DNA of 64,000 bases from contig NC_088716.1 of assembly GCF_963576615.1 (NCBI RefSeq), forward strand, positions 56,677,415-56,741,414, written 5' to 3'. Numbering within the stretch: the first letter of the stretch is position 1; every line of letters begins with the position of its first letter. Position numbers and translations under genes: made by a program. A model generated the notes under the pieces. The model did no database searches. It worked only from the letters and a program-made list of their open reading frames with translations, and was not told the DNA's origin. Origin of the DNA: Watersipora subatra. Its lineage: Eukaryota; Bryozoa; Gymnolaemata; Cheilostomatida; Watersiporidae. Shown here in pieces: positions 1 through 14,300 of this stretch.

Positions 1-200
1 ACCACACTTTTTGGAAAAGTGAAAATCAAATTCTCTTGCAAATACTTCTGACCAACGTAGTGCGACACATTGTGGCAGGTATAGTTTTTATTTGCTAACA
101 TCAACCGGTTATTTTATTCTAGGCAAATTCCAGCCACCGAAGACGGAGATATGCATAACTACATCAGGAAAAATCAAAGAAACTCCTCTTTTATATAATA

Positions 201-3200
201 CTAAGGTATAGATAGTGAACTTTATAACAGTAAGGTATAGATAGTGGACTTTATAGCAGTTAAGTATAGATAGTGAACTTTATAACTATAAGGTATAGAT
301 AGAGAACTTTATAACAGTCAGGTATAGATAGTTAACTTTATAACAGTAAGGTATCGATAGTGAACTTTATAACAATAAGGTATAGATAGTGAACTTTATA
401 ACAGTAAGGTATAACTAGTAAACTTTATAACAGTATGGTATACATAGTGGACTTTATAACAGTCAGGTATAGATAGGGAACCTTATAACAGTAAGGTATA
501 GATAGTGAACTTTATAACAGTAAGGTATACATAGTGAACTTTATAACAGTAAATTATAGATATTGAACTTTACAACAATAAGGTATAGATAGTGAACTTT
601 ATAACAGTAAGGTATAGATAGTGAACTTTATAACAGTAAGGTATACATAGTGAACTTTATAACAGTAAATTATAGATATTGAACTTTACAACAACAAGGT
701 ATAGATAGTGAACTTTATAACAATAAGGTATAGATAGTGAACTTTATAACAGTAAGGTATAGATAGTGAACTTTATAACAGTAAGGTATAGGTAGTGAAC
801 TTTATAACAATAAGGTATAGATAGTGAACTTTATAACAGTAAATTATAGATATTGAACTTTACAACAATGAGGTATAGATAGTGAACTTTATAACAGTAA
901 GGTATAGATAGTGAACTTTATAACAATAAGGTATAGATAGTGAACTTTATAACAGTAAGGTATAACTAGTAAACTTTATAACAGTATGGTATAGATAGTG
1001 GACTTTACAACAGTCAGGTATAGATAGTGAACTTTATAACAGTAAATTATAGATATTGAACTTTACAACAATGAGGTATAGATAGTGAACTTTATAACAG
1101 TAAGGTATAGATAGTGAACTTTATAACAGTAAGGTATAGATAGTGGACTTTATAACAATAAGATATAGATAATGGACTTCATAACAGTCAGGTATAGATA
1201 GTGGACTTTATAGCAGTAAAGTATAGATAGTGAACTTTATAACTATAAGGTATAGATAGAGAACTTTATAACAGTCAGGTATAGATAGTTAACTTTATAA
1301 CAGTAAGGTATCGATAGTGAACTTTATAACAATAAGGTATAGATAGTGAACTTTATAACAGTAAGGTATAACTAGTAAACTTTATAACAGTAAATTATAG
1401 ATATTGAACTTTACAACAATAAGGTATAGATAGTGAACTTTATAACAGTAAGGTATAGATAGTGAACTTTATAACAGTAAGGTATACATAGTGAACTTTA
1501 TAACAGTAAATTATAGATATTGAACTTTACAACAACAAGGTATAGATAGTGAACTTTATAACAATAAGGTATAGATAGTGAACTTTATAACAGTAAGGTA
1601 TAGATAGTGAACTTTATAACAGTAAGGTATAGGTAGTGAACTTTATAACAATAAGGTATAGATAGTGAACTTTATAACAGTAAATTATAGATATTGAACT
1701 TTACAACAATGAGGTATAGATAGTGAACTTTATAACAGTAAGGTATAGATAGTGAACTTTATAACAATAAGGTATAGATAGTGAACTTTATAACAGTAAG
1801 GTATAACTAGTAAACTTTATAACAGTATGGTATAGATAGTGGACTTTACAACAGTCAGGTATAGATAGTGAACTTTATAACAGTAAATTATAGATATTGA
1901 ACTTTACAACAATGAGGTATAGATAGTGAACTTTATAACAGTAAGGTATAGATAGTGAACTTTATAACAGTAAGGTATAGATAGTGGACTTTATAACAAT
2001 AAGATATAGATAATGGACTTCATAACAGTCAGGTATAGATAGTGGACTTTATAGCAGTAAAGTATAGATAGTGAACTTTATAACTATAAGGTATAGATAG
2101 AGAACTTTATAACAGTCAGGTATAGATAGTTAACTTTATAACAGTAAGGTATCAATAGTGAACTTTATAACAATAAGGTATAGATAGTGAACTTTATAAC
2201 AGTAAGGTATAGATAGTGAACTTTATAACAGTAAGGTATAGATAGTGGACTTTACAACAGTCAGGTATAGATAGTGAACTTTATAACATTAAGGTATAGA
2301 TAGTGAACTTTATAACAATAAGATATACATAGTGAACTTTATAGCAGTAAGGTATAAATAGTGAACTTTATAACATTAAGGTATAGATAGTGAACTTTAT
2401 AACAGTAAGGTATAGATAGTGGACTTTATAACATTAAGGTATAGATAGTGAACTTTACAACAGTAAGGCATAGATAGTGGACTTTATAACAGTAAGGTAT
2501 AGATAGTAAACTTTATAACAATAAGGTATAGATAGTGAACTTTATGACAGTAAGGTATAAATAGTGAACTTTATAGCAGTAAGGTATAAATAATTAATTT
2601 TATAACAGTAAGGTATAGATAGTGGAATTTATAACAATAAGGTATAGATAGTGAACTTTATAGCAGTAAGGTATAAATAGTGAATTTTATAACATTAAGG
2701 TATAGATAGTGAACTTTATAACAGTAAGGTAAAGATAGTGAACTTTATAACAGTAAGGTATAGATAGTGAACTTTATAACAGTAAGGTATAAATAGTGAA
2801 CTTTATAACATTAAGGTATAGATAGTGAACTTTATAACAGTAAGGTATACATAGTGAACTTTATAACAGTAAGGTATAGATAGTGAACTTTATAACAGTA
2901 AGGTATAGATAGTGAACTTTATAACAGTCAGGTATAGATAGTGGACTTCATAACAGTAAGGTATAGATAGTGAACTTTATAACAGTCAGGTATAGATAGT
3001 GAACTTTATAACAGTAAGGCATAGATAGTGGACTTTATAACGGTAAGGTATAAATAGTAAACTTTATAACAATAAGGTATAGATAGTGAACTTTATAACA
3101 GTAAGGTATAAATAGTGAACTTTACAGCAGTAAGGTATGAATAGTTAATTTTATAACAGTAAGGTATAGATAGTGAAATTTATAACAATAAGGTATAGAT

Positions 3201-3613
3201 AGTGAACTTTATAACAATAAAGTATAGATAGTGAACTTTATAACAGTAAGGTATAGATAGTGAACTTTATAACAGTAAGGTATAAATAGTGAACTTTACA
3301 GCAGTAAGGTATGAATAGTTAATTTTATAACAGTAAGGTATAGATAGTGAAATTTATAACAATAAGGTATAGATAGTGAACTTTATAACAATAAAGTATA
3401 GATAGTGAACTTTATAGCAGTAAGGTATAGATAGTGAACTTTATAACAATAAGGTATACATAGTGAACTTTATAACAGTAAGGTATACATAGTGAAATTT
3501 ATAACAATAAGGTATAGATAGTGAACTTTATAACAATAAAGTATAGATAGTGAACTTTATAACAGTAAGGTATAGATAGTGAACTTTATAACTGTATGGT
3601 ATATATAGTGGAC
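201..3613. repeat. 29-bp satellite array with higher-order structure
   Basis: About 117 tandem copies of a 29-bp unit whose typical form contains GGTATAGATAGTGAACTTTA followed by TAACAGTAA. Copies differ by point changes, mostly at a few positions. A landmark monomer block beginning GTGGACTTTATAGCAG recurs at 244, 1201 and 2042. The last two are 841 bp apart, which is 29 x 29, and the first two are 957 bp apart (33 x 29), so a multi-monomer block has been duplicated. No gene is seen here. The left flank (1-200) is short unique sequence. Confidence 0.95.
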
Positions 3614-3618
3614 TTCAA

Positions 3619-6600
3619 AACAGTAGCAGTTTATAACATTATCGCGCATTGCATTATAAAAACAGTAGCAGTTTATAACATTATCGCGCATTACATTATA
3701 AAAACAGTAGCAGTTTATAACATTATCGCGCATTACATTATAAAAACAGTAGCAGTTTATAACATTATCGCGCATTGCATTATAAAAACAGTAGCAGTTT
3801 ATAACATTATCGCGCATTACATTATAAAAACAGTAGCAGTTTATAACATTATCGCGCATTACATTATAAAAACAGTAGCAGTTTATAACACTATCGCGCA
3901 TTACATTATAAAAACAGTAGCAGTTTATAACATTATCGCGCATTGCATTATAAAAACAGTAGCAGTTTATAACATTATCGCGCATTGCATTATAAAAACA
4001 GTAGCAGTTTATAACATTATCGCGCATTGCATTATAAAAACAGTAGCAGTTTATAACATTATCGCGCATTACATTATAAAAACAGTAGCAGTTTATAACA
4101 TTATCGCGCATTGCATTATAAAAACAGTAGCAGTTTATAACATTATCGCGCATTACATTATAAAAACAGTAGCAGTTTATAACACTATCGCGCATTACAT
4201 TATAAAAACAGTAGCAGTTTATAACATTATCGCGCATTGCATTATAAAAACAGTAGCAGTTTATAACATTATCGCGCATTGCATTATAAAAACAGTAGCA
4301 GTTTATAACATTATCGCGCATTACATTATAAAAACAGTAGCAGTTTATAACATTATCGCGCATTACATTATAAAAACAGTAGCAGTTTATAACATTATCG
4401 CGCATTGCATTATAAAAACAGTAGCAGTTTATAACACTATCGCGCATTGCATTATAAAAACAGTAGCAGTTTATAACACTATCGCGCATTGCATTATAAA
4501 AACAGTAGCAGTTTATAACACTATCGCGCATTGCATTATAAAAACAGTAGCAGTTTATAACATTATCGCGCATTACATTATAAAAACAGTAGCAGTTTAT
4601 AACACTATCGCGCATTGCATTATAAAAACAGTAGCAGTTTATAACATTATCGCGCATTGCATTATAAAAACAGTAGCAGTTTATAACACTATCGCGCATT
4701 GCATTATAAAAACAGTAGCAGTTTATAACATTATCGCGCATTGCATTATAAAAACAGTAGCAGTTTATAACACTATCGCGCATTGCATTATAAAAACAGT
4801 AGCAGTTTATAACACTATCGCGCATTGCATTATAAAAACAGTAGCAGTTTATAACACTATCGCGCATTGCATTATAAAAACAGTAGCAGTTTATAACATT
4901 ATCGCGCATTACATTATAAAAACAGTAGCAGTTTATAACACTATCGCGCATTGCATTATAAAAACAGTAGCAGTTTATAACATTATCGCGCATTACATTA
5001 TAAAAACAGTAGCAGTTTATAACACTATCGCGCATTGCATTATAAAAACAGTAGCAGTTTATAACACTATCGCGCATTACATTATAAAAACAGTAGCAGT
5101 TTATAACATTATCGCGCATTACATTATAAAAACAGTAGCAGTTTATAACATTATCGCGCATTACATTATAAAAACAGTAGCAGTTTATAACATTATCGCG
5201 CATTACATTATAAAAACAGTAGCAGTTTATAACATTATCGCGCATTGCATTATAAAAACAGTAGCAGTTTATAACATTATCGCGCATTGCATTATAAAAA
5301 CAGTAGCAGTTTATAACACTATCGCGCATTACATTATAAAAACAGTAGCAGTTTATAACATTATCGCGCATTACATTATAAAAACAGTAGCAGTTTATAA
5401 CATTATCGCGCATTACATTATAAAAACAGTAGCAGTTTATAACATTATCGCGCATTACATTATAAAAACAGTAGCAGTTTATAACATTATCGCGCATTGC
5501 ATTATAAAAACAGTAGCAGTTTATAACATTATCGCGCATTGCATTATAAAAACAGTAGCAGTTTATAACACTATCGCGCATTACATTATAAAAACAGTAG
5601 CAGTTTATAACATTATCGCGCATTACATTATAAAAACAGTAGCAGTTTATAACATTATCGCGCATTACATTATAAAAACAGTAGCAGTTTATAACATTAT
5701 CGCGCATTGCATTATAAAAACAGTAGCAGTTTATAACATTATCGCGCATTACATTATAAAAACAGTAGCAGTTTATAACACTATCGCGCATTGCATTATA
5801 AAAACAGTAGCAGTTTATAACACTATCGCGCATTACATTATAAAAACAGTAGCAGTTTATAACACTATCGCGCATTACATTATAAAAACAGTAGCAGTTT
5901 ATAACATTATCGCGCATTGCATTATAAAAACAGTAGCAGTTTATAACATTATCGCGCATTACATTATAAAAACAGTAGCAGTTTATAACACTATCGCGCA
6001 TTGCATTATAAAAACAGTAGCAGTTTATAACACTATCGCGCATTACATTATAAAAACAGTAGCAGTTTATAACACTATCGCGCATTACATTATAAAAACA
6101 GTAGCAGTTTATAACACTATCGCGCATTACATTATAAAAACAGTAGCAGTTTATAACATTATCGCGCATTGCATTATAAAAACAGTAGCAGTTTATAACA
6201 TTATCGCGCATTACATTATAAAAACAGTAGCAGTTTATAACACTATCGCGCATTGCATTATAAAAACAGTAGCAGTTTATAACACTATCGCGCATTGCAT
6301 TATAAAAACAGTAGCAGTTTATAACATTATCGCGCATTGCATTATAAAAACAGTAGCAGTTTATAACATTATCGCGCATTGCATTATAAAAACAGTAGCA
6401 GTTTATAACACTATCGCGCATTGCATTATAAAAACAGTAGCAGTTTATAACATTATCGCGCATTGCATTATAAAAACAGTAGCAGTTTATAACATTATCG
6501 CGCATTGCATTATAAAAACAGTAGCAGTTTATAACATTATCGCGCATTGCATTATAAAAACAGTAGCAGTTTATAACATTATCGCGCATTACATTATAAA

Positions 6601-9600
6601 AACAGTAGCAGTTTATAACATTATCGCGCATTGCATTATAAAAACAGTAGCAGTTTATAACATTATCGCGCATTGCATTATAAAAACAGTAGCAGTTTAT
6701 AACATTATCGCGCATTGCATTATAAAAACAGTAGCAGTTTATAACATTATCGCGCATTACATTATAAAAACAGTAGCAGTTTATAACACTATCGCGCATT
6801 GCATTATAAAAACAGTAGCAGTTTATAACATTATCGCGCATTGCATTATAAAAACAGTAGCAGTTTATAACATTATCGCGCATTGCATTATAAAAACAGT
6901 AGCAGTTTATAACACTATCGCGCATTGCATTATAAAAACAGTAGCAGTTTATAACATTATCGCGCATTGCATTATAAAAACAGTAGCAGTTTATAACATT
7001 ATCGCGCATTACATTATAAAAACAGTAGCAGTTTATAACATTATCGCGCATTGCATTATAAAAACAGTAGCAGTTTATAACATTATCGCGCATTGCATTA
7101 TAAAAACAGTAGCAGTTTATAACATTATCGCGCATTGCATTATAAAAACAGTAGCAGTTTATAACATTATCGCGCATTGCATTATAAAAACAGTAGCAGT
7201 TTATAACATTATCGCGCATTGCATTATAAAAACAGTAGCAGTTTATAACACTATCGCGCATTGCATTATAAAAACAGTAGCAGTTTATAACACTATCGCG
7301 CATTGCATTATAAAAACAGTAGCAGTTTATAACATTATCGCGCATTGCATTATAAAAACAGTAGCAGTTTATAACATTATCGCGCATTGCATTATAAAAA
7401 CAGTAGCAGTTTATAACATTATCGCGCATTACATTATAAAAACAGTAGCAGTTTATAACATTATCGCGCATTACATTATAAAAACAGTAGCAGTTTATAA
7501 CATTATCGCGCATTGCATTATAAAAACAGTAGCAGTTTATAACATTATCGCGCATTACATTATAAAAACAGTAGCAGTTTATAACACTATCGCGCATTGC
7601 ATTATAAAAACAGTAGCAGTTTATAACACTATCGCGCATTGCATTATAAAAACAGTAGCAGTTTATAACATTATCGCGCATTGCATTATAAAAACAGTAG
7701 CAGTTTATAACATTATCGCGCATTGCATTATAAAAACAGTAGCAGTTTATAACATTATCGCGCATTACATTATAAAAACAGTAGCAGTTTATAACACTAT
7801 CGCGCATTGCATTATAAAAACAGTAGCAGTTTATAACATTATCGCGCATTGCATTATAAAAACAGTAGCAGTTTATAACATTATCGCGCATTGCATTATA
7901 AAAACAGTAGCAGTTTATAACACTATCGCGCATTGCATTATAAAAACAGTAGCAGTTTATAACATTATCGCGCATTGCATTATAAAAACAGTAGCAGTTT
8001 ATAACATTATCGCGCATTGCATTATAAAAACAGTAGCAGTTTATAACATTATCGCGCATTGCATTATAAAAACAGTAGCAGTTTATAACATTATCGCGCA
8101 TTACATTATAAAAACAGTAGCAGTTTATAACATTATCGCGCATTGCATTATAAAAACAGTAGCAGTTTATAACATTATCGCGCATTGCATTATAAAAACA
8201 GTAGCAGTTTATAACATTATCGCGCATTGCATTATAAAAACAGTAGCAGTTTATAACATTATCGCGCATTACATTATAAAAACAGTAGCAGTTTATAACA
8301 CTATCGCGCATTGCATTATAAAAACAGTAGCAGTTTATAACATTATCGCGCATTGCATTATAAAAACAGTAGCAGTTTATAACATTATCGCGCATTGCAT
8401 TATAAAAACAGTAGCAGTTTATAACACTATCGCGCATTGCATTATAAAAACAGTAGCAGTTTATAACATTATCGCGCATTGCATTATAAAAACAGTAGCA
8501 GTTTATAACATTATCGCGCATTACATTATAAAAACAGTAGCAGTTTATAACATTATCGCGCATTACATTATAAAAACAGTAGCAGTTTATAACATTATCG
8601 CGCATTACATTATAAAAACAGTAGCAGTTTATAACATTATCGCGCATTACATTATAAAAACAGTAGCAGTTTATAACATTATCGCGCATTACATTATAAA
8701 AACAGTAGCAGTTTATAACATTATCGCGCATTGCATTATAAAAACAGTAGCAGTTTATAACATTATCGCGCATTGCATTATAAAAACAGTAGCAGTTTAT
8801 AACATTATCGCGCATTACATTATAAAAACAGTAGCAGTTTATAACATTATCGCGCATTACATTATAAAAACAGTAGCAGTTTATAACATTATCGCGCATT
8901 ACATTATAAAAACAGTAGCAGTTTATAACATTATCGCGCATTACATTATAAAAACAGTAGCAGTTTATAACATTATCGCGCATTACATTATAAAAACAGT
9001 AGCAGTTTATAACATTATCGCGCATTACATTATAAAAACAGTAGCAGTTTATAACATTATCGCGCATTGCATTATAAAAACAGTAGCAGTTTATAACATT
9101 ATCGCGCATTGCATTATAAAAACAGTAGCAGTTTATAACATTATCGCGCATTGCATTATAAAAACAGTAGCAGTTTATAACACTATCGCGCATTACATTA
9201 TAAAAACAGTAGCAGTTTATAACATTATCGCGCATTACATTATAAAAACAGTAGCAGTTTATAACATTATCGCGCATTGCATTATAAAAACAGTAGCAGT
9301 TTATAACATTATCGCGCATTGCATTATAAAAACAGTAGCAGTTTATAACATTATCGCGCATTGCATTATAAAAACAGTAGCAGTTTATAACATTATCGCG
9401 CATTGCATTATAAAAACAGTAGCAGTTTATAACACTATCGCGCATTACATTATAAAAACAGTAGCAGTTTATAACATTATCGCGCATTACATTATAAAAA
9501 CAGTAGCAGTTTATAACATTATCGCGCATTGCATTATAAAAACAGTAGCAGTTTATAACATTATCGCGCATTGCATTATAAAAACAGTAGCAGTTTATAA

Positions 9601-10800
9601 CATTATCGCGCATTGCATTATAAAAACAGTAGCAGTTTATAACACTATCGCGCATTACATTATAAAAACAGTAGCAGTTTATAACATTATCGCGCATTAC
9701 ATTATAAAAACAGTAGCAGTTTATAACATTATCGCGCATTGCATTATAAAAACAGTAGCAGTTTATAACATTATCGCGCATTACATTATAAAAACAGTAG
9801 CAGTTTATAACATTATCGCGCATTACATTATAAAAACAGTAGCAGTTTATAACATTATCGCGCATTACATTATAAAAACAGTAGCAGTTTATAACATTAT
9901 CGCGCATTACATTATAAAAACAGTAGCAGTTTATAACATTATCGCGCATTACATTATAAAAACAGTAGCAGTTTATAACATTATCGCGCATTACATTATA
10001 AAAACAGTAGCAGTTTATAACATTATCGCGCATTGCATTATAAAAACAGTAGCAGTTTATAACATTATCGCGCATTGCATTATAAAAACAGTAGCAGTTT
10101 ATAACACTATCGCGCATTACATTATAAAAACAGTAGCAGTTTATAACATTATCGCGCATTACATTATAAAAACAGTAGCAGTTTATAACATTATCGCGCA
10201 TTACATTATAAAAACAGTAGCAGTTTATAACATTATCGCGCATTACATTATAAAAACAGTAGCAGTTTATAACATTATCGCGCATTACATTATAAAAACA
10301 GTAGCAGTTTATAACATTATCGCGCATTACATTATAAAAACAGTAGCAGTTTATAACATTATCGCGCATTACATTATAAAAACAGTAGCAGTTTATAACA
10401 TTATCGCGCATTACATTATAAAAACAGTAGCAGTTTATAACATTATCGCGCATTGCATTATAAAAACAGTAGCAGTTTATAACACTATCGCGCATTACAT
10501 TATAAAAACAGTAGCAGTTTATAACATTATCGCGCATTACATTATAAAAACAGTAGCAGTTTATAACATTATCGCGCATTACATTATAAAAACAGTAGCA
10601 GTTTATAACATTATCGCGCATTACATTATAAAAACAGTAGCAGTTTATAACATTATCGCGCATTACATTATAAAAACAGTAGCAGTTTATAACATTATCG
10701 CGCATTACATTATAAAAACAGTAGCAGTTTATAACATTATCGCGCATTACATTATAAAAACAGTAGCAGTTTATAACATTATCGCGCATTACATTATAAA
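3619..10800. repeat. 42-bp satellite array, exactly 171 units
   Basis: A tandem array of a 42-bp unit beginning AACAGTAGCAGTTTATAACA and carrying a CGCG core. The span is 7,182 bp, which is 171 x 42 with no indel visible. Only two positions vary between units: T/C in the AACAYTATCG part and A/G in the GCATTRCATT part, so there are four monomer types. Because 42 is a multiple of 3 and one frame on each strand lacks stops, each strand shows an ORF of about 2,420 codons made of a 14-residue repeat. I regard these as artefacts: no promoter, intron or unique domain is present, and variation ignores codon position. Units 64-81 (6265-7020) and 100-117 (7777-8532) have the same order of monomer types. 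Confidence 0.96.
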
Positions 10801-11376
10801 AACAGGCAGCCAAAAGTTTTATAAAAGTGTTTGCCTGAGCCAATAATAAATTATTCTCAATTTACAAAACCCTTTGTTTAATGGTTTGCGTAAACGTGAT
10901 TTTATGAACCGTGTATCGTTGTTGACACATATCTGGGAGATTGGCCTTGGGTCTTATCACGTGAAGTTACCGTGTGCCACGCTTGGGTTCAATAAATGGG
11001 CAACACAAATCAATAATATGTGAGACCATACAAAGAGCTAGATTGAACTGCACAAAAGACCTGCCATAGCAATACATATGATGTAGATTATGCCTATGTA
11101 TGAAAGCTTCAGACAAGTTTCAATGATGTAAACTAGTTTGCAAATTACAAGATACTGATTTTCTTCAGACCGGTGAATTTCTCTGAGTGGTCTTTCTAAA
11201 CACCGATCGTTAAAATCACATTAGTTGTTGTGTGGTGTTACCTAGAATACACCCCTAGTGTTGAACTGCGGTCACAGAGCACGATCGCTTTTCGTGGTAA
11301 TGGCATGCCAAAAAACCAATATTCATCAAACCGTAAAACACTGCTTGTTACCCTCAACACTGTAATTTAACTACAG
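10801..11376. other. Unique sequence between satellite and CCCH gene
   Basis: No coding region could be supported here. The first exon or exons of the CCCH gene that starts at 11377 should lie in this interval or further left, but I could not identify an ATG exon with a phase-0 donor. Confidence 0.4.
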
Positions 11377-14300
11377 AGAGGTGACCCTAACAAAAATGGT
11401 GTTCGAAAGTTCAAGACTTCTCCTTGTCGACACTGGCCTAACTGCTCCTACGGTGCAAGCTGCCAGTATGCTCATGGCAAGAACGAGCTTGAGCAATACC
11501 GGGGTTTTCAACAATGTCTTGTAAAGTACGACGAGCTCATTAAGGTTGGTACTCTTCTATTGTCTTGTACGGTCTTGTACAAAATTGTATGATTTTTTAC
11601 GACCTTTTACGACATTGTACGACTTTGTACAACCTTGTATGACCTTTTACGACCTTGTACGACTTTTTATGACCTTGTATGACCTTATATGACATTTTAC
11701 CCCCTTATACACAACATCACCTCTGTGCTTATTGGCTTGCTCTAGAAAACCAACATTGAACACCATGAACTCTGTCAGAACCAGCAGTGTCCTGTGAGGC
11801 TGCGCATATTGCTAAAGAAAACCGTTCTTTGCAAGTATAATGAGGAAGGGTTATGCAACAAACGGAGGTGCACATACGCCCATGGAAAAAGTGAACTTCG
11901 CCCTTTGCCTAAATATGAGCTCTGCCAAAAGAATTTGAAAGACATGTGCAGTTTGGAAAGCACAGAGGCAAGTTGTATTTATATGCTAGCTGAATGGCAT
12001 AACTAACCTTATAGAACCAAACTCTTTTAGAAATAAGTAAGTTTTGTGCATTTAAAATATTTTGGTAAAAAATATTTTGGTAATATTGTACCAGAGATTT
12101 AAGATGTTAATGCAGCTTACCTCCCTTGCCTGTTCTAAACCTTGATCGAATCCAGCAAACAATACTTTCTAAAAATTGAGATAAGGCAGACGTTGCGCTT
12201 TTCATACTGTCGGCTTATTGTCAGGGGAGACAATAGTAACTAGGATCATCCAACTCAATCCAGCTAAGAGCATCGTACCAACCTAACTGTGCTTCATGCA
12301 TCTGAAAACAGACGACTAGTGTATAGACCAGTATTTATTAATAAGAGAAATTTTAATATGATATTTTAGCTATGTTGCAATTAGGCAATTTGAATTGAAT
12401 TTATAATTAAATCAACTAAAACCCCACTAATTTCTCTTATATTTTATATGCTTATTTATTCTACATGCTGTTGTATCCATTCTATATGCTAATGTATATG
12501 TATTTTATATGTATCTGAACCTGTATTTTATATACTAATGCATACGCAATCTATATGTCTATAATTTTATGTTGCAACTATTATATATGTACTTTATATG
12601 CTAATTTGCCTGTATTCCACATGCTAACCCACATATTTATATATGCTTATGTACATACTTTAACTAATCCAGCACAGTTGTCTCCACTTGCAGTGCGTAT
12701 ATGCTCATAGCAAAAAGGAATTACGAAGTTATGGAGCCAAGAAAATAAGCCCGCCACAACATCTCATGAGAGATGTAGAGAATCAGCAATATGAAGAAAC
12801 CAGTGATGTGAATGAAGAGACAGAAAGCGACAGTGAGGAAAGTGACAATGAAGAAAGTGACAGTGAGGAAAGTGACATTGAAGAAAGCGACAGTGAATTG
12901 GATAACGTTGGTCTGAATGCATATCCAGAGTTAATAAACTATGTCAGGGAGGTGCCAAGGGAAAGCACCAGTAAAGAAGAGGAGGTAGGTTTTTAACAAG
13001 CTAAGCAAAGTTCATCCAGCTGATACTCAAAGACCAGCTCACCTCCCTAGCCTGGTGTACAAATAAAGTGCTTATCTATAATAGATGCAATGTAAATAAG
13101 AGTCTCTATAATAGATGCAATGTAAATAAGAGGGTCTATAATAGATGCAATGTAAATAAGAGGGTCTATAATAGATGCAATGTAAATGAGAATGTCTATA
13201 ATAGAGGCAATGTAAATAAGAGTGTCTATAATAGATGCAATGTAGATAAGAGTCTCTATAATAGATGTAATGTAAATAAGAGTGTCTATAATAGAAAAAA
13301 TGCAAATAAGAGTGTCTATAATAGATGTAATGTAAATAGGAGTGTCTATAATAGATGTAATGTAAATAAGAATGTCTATAATAGATGCAATGTAAATAAG
13401 AGTGTCTAGAATAGATGTAAGATAACTAAGAGCGCCTATAATAGGTAGAATGTCAATAAGAGTGTCTATAGTAGATGTAATGTAAATAAGAGTGTTTAGA
13501 ATAGACACAATGTAAATAAAAGTGTCTATAATAGATGACTTCATCATCCGGGTTTCTGCTGTACCTTGAAGCGGATTATCAAGTTATAAATTTGGTTGTT
13601 TTGTTGTAAAATTTACATTTCATGAGATAACTAAAATACATGAATTTGAAGTAGAGAAACTCTTATTTACGTTACATCCATTATAGACACTCTTATTTAC
13701 ATTTCATCTATTATATACACTCTTATTAACGTTGCATATATTATAGACACTCTTATTTAAATTGCATCTATCATAGACACTCTTATTTAAATTGCATCTA
13801 TTATAGACACTCTTATTTACATTGCATCTATTATAGACACTCTTATTTAAATTGCATCTATTAAAGACACTCTTATTTACATTGCATTTTCTATAGACGC
13901 TCTTATTTACGTTACGTCTATTATAAACACTCTTATTTAAATTGCGTCTATCATAGACACTCTTATTTAAATTGCATCTATTATAGACACTCTTATTTAC
14001 ATTGCATCTATTATAGACATCCTTATTTAAATTGCATCTATCATAGACACTCTTATTTAAATTGCATCTATTATAGACACTCTTATTTACATTGCCTCTA
14101 TTGTACACACTATTATTTACATTGTATCTATCATAGACACTCTTATTTAAATTGCATCTATTATAGACACTCTTATTTACATTGCCTCTATTGTAGACAC
14201 TATTATTTACATTGTATCTATTATAGACACTCTTATTTACATTGCATCTATTATAGACACTCTTATCTACATTGCATCTATTATAAACACTCTTATTTAC

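Noticed and set aside
201-3613. Possible CRISPR array
   Set aside because: Repeats are contiguous with no unique spacers, no cas genes, and the DNA is clearly animal.
3557-10846. Two ORFs of about 2,420 codons, one on each strand
   Set aside because: They are read-through of a 42-bp satellite (a multiple of 3) with no unique domain; treated as repeat artefacts.
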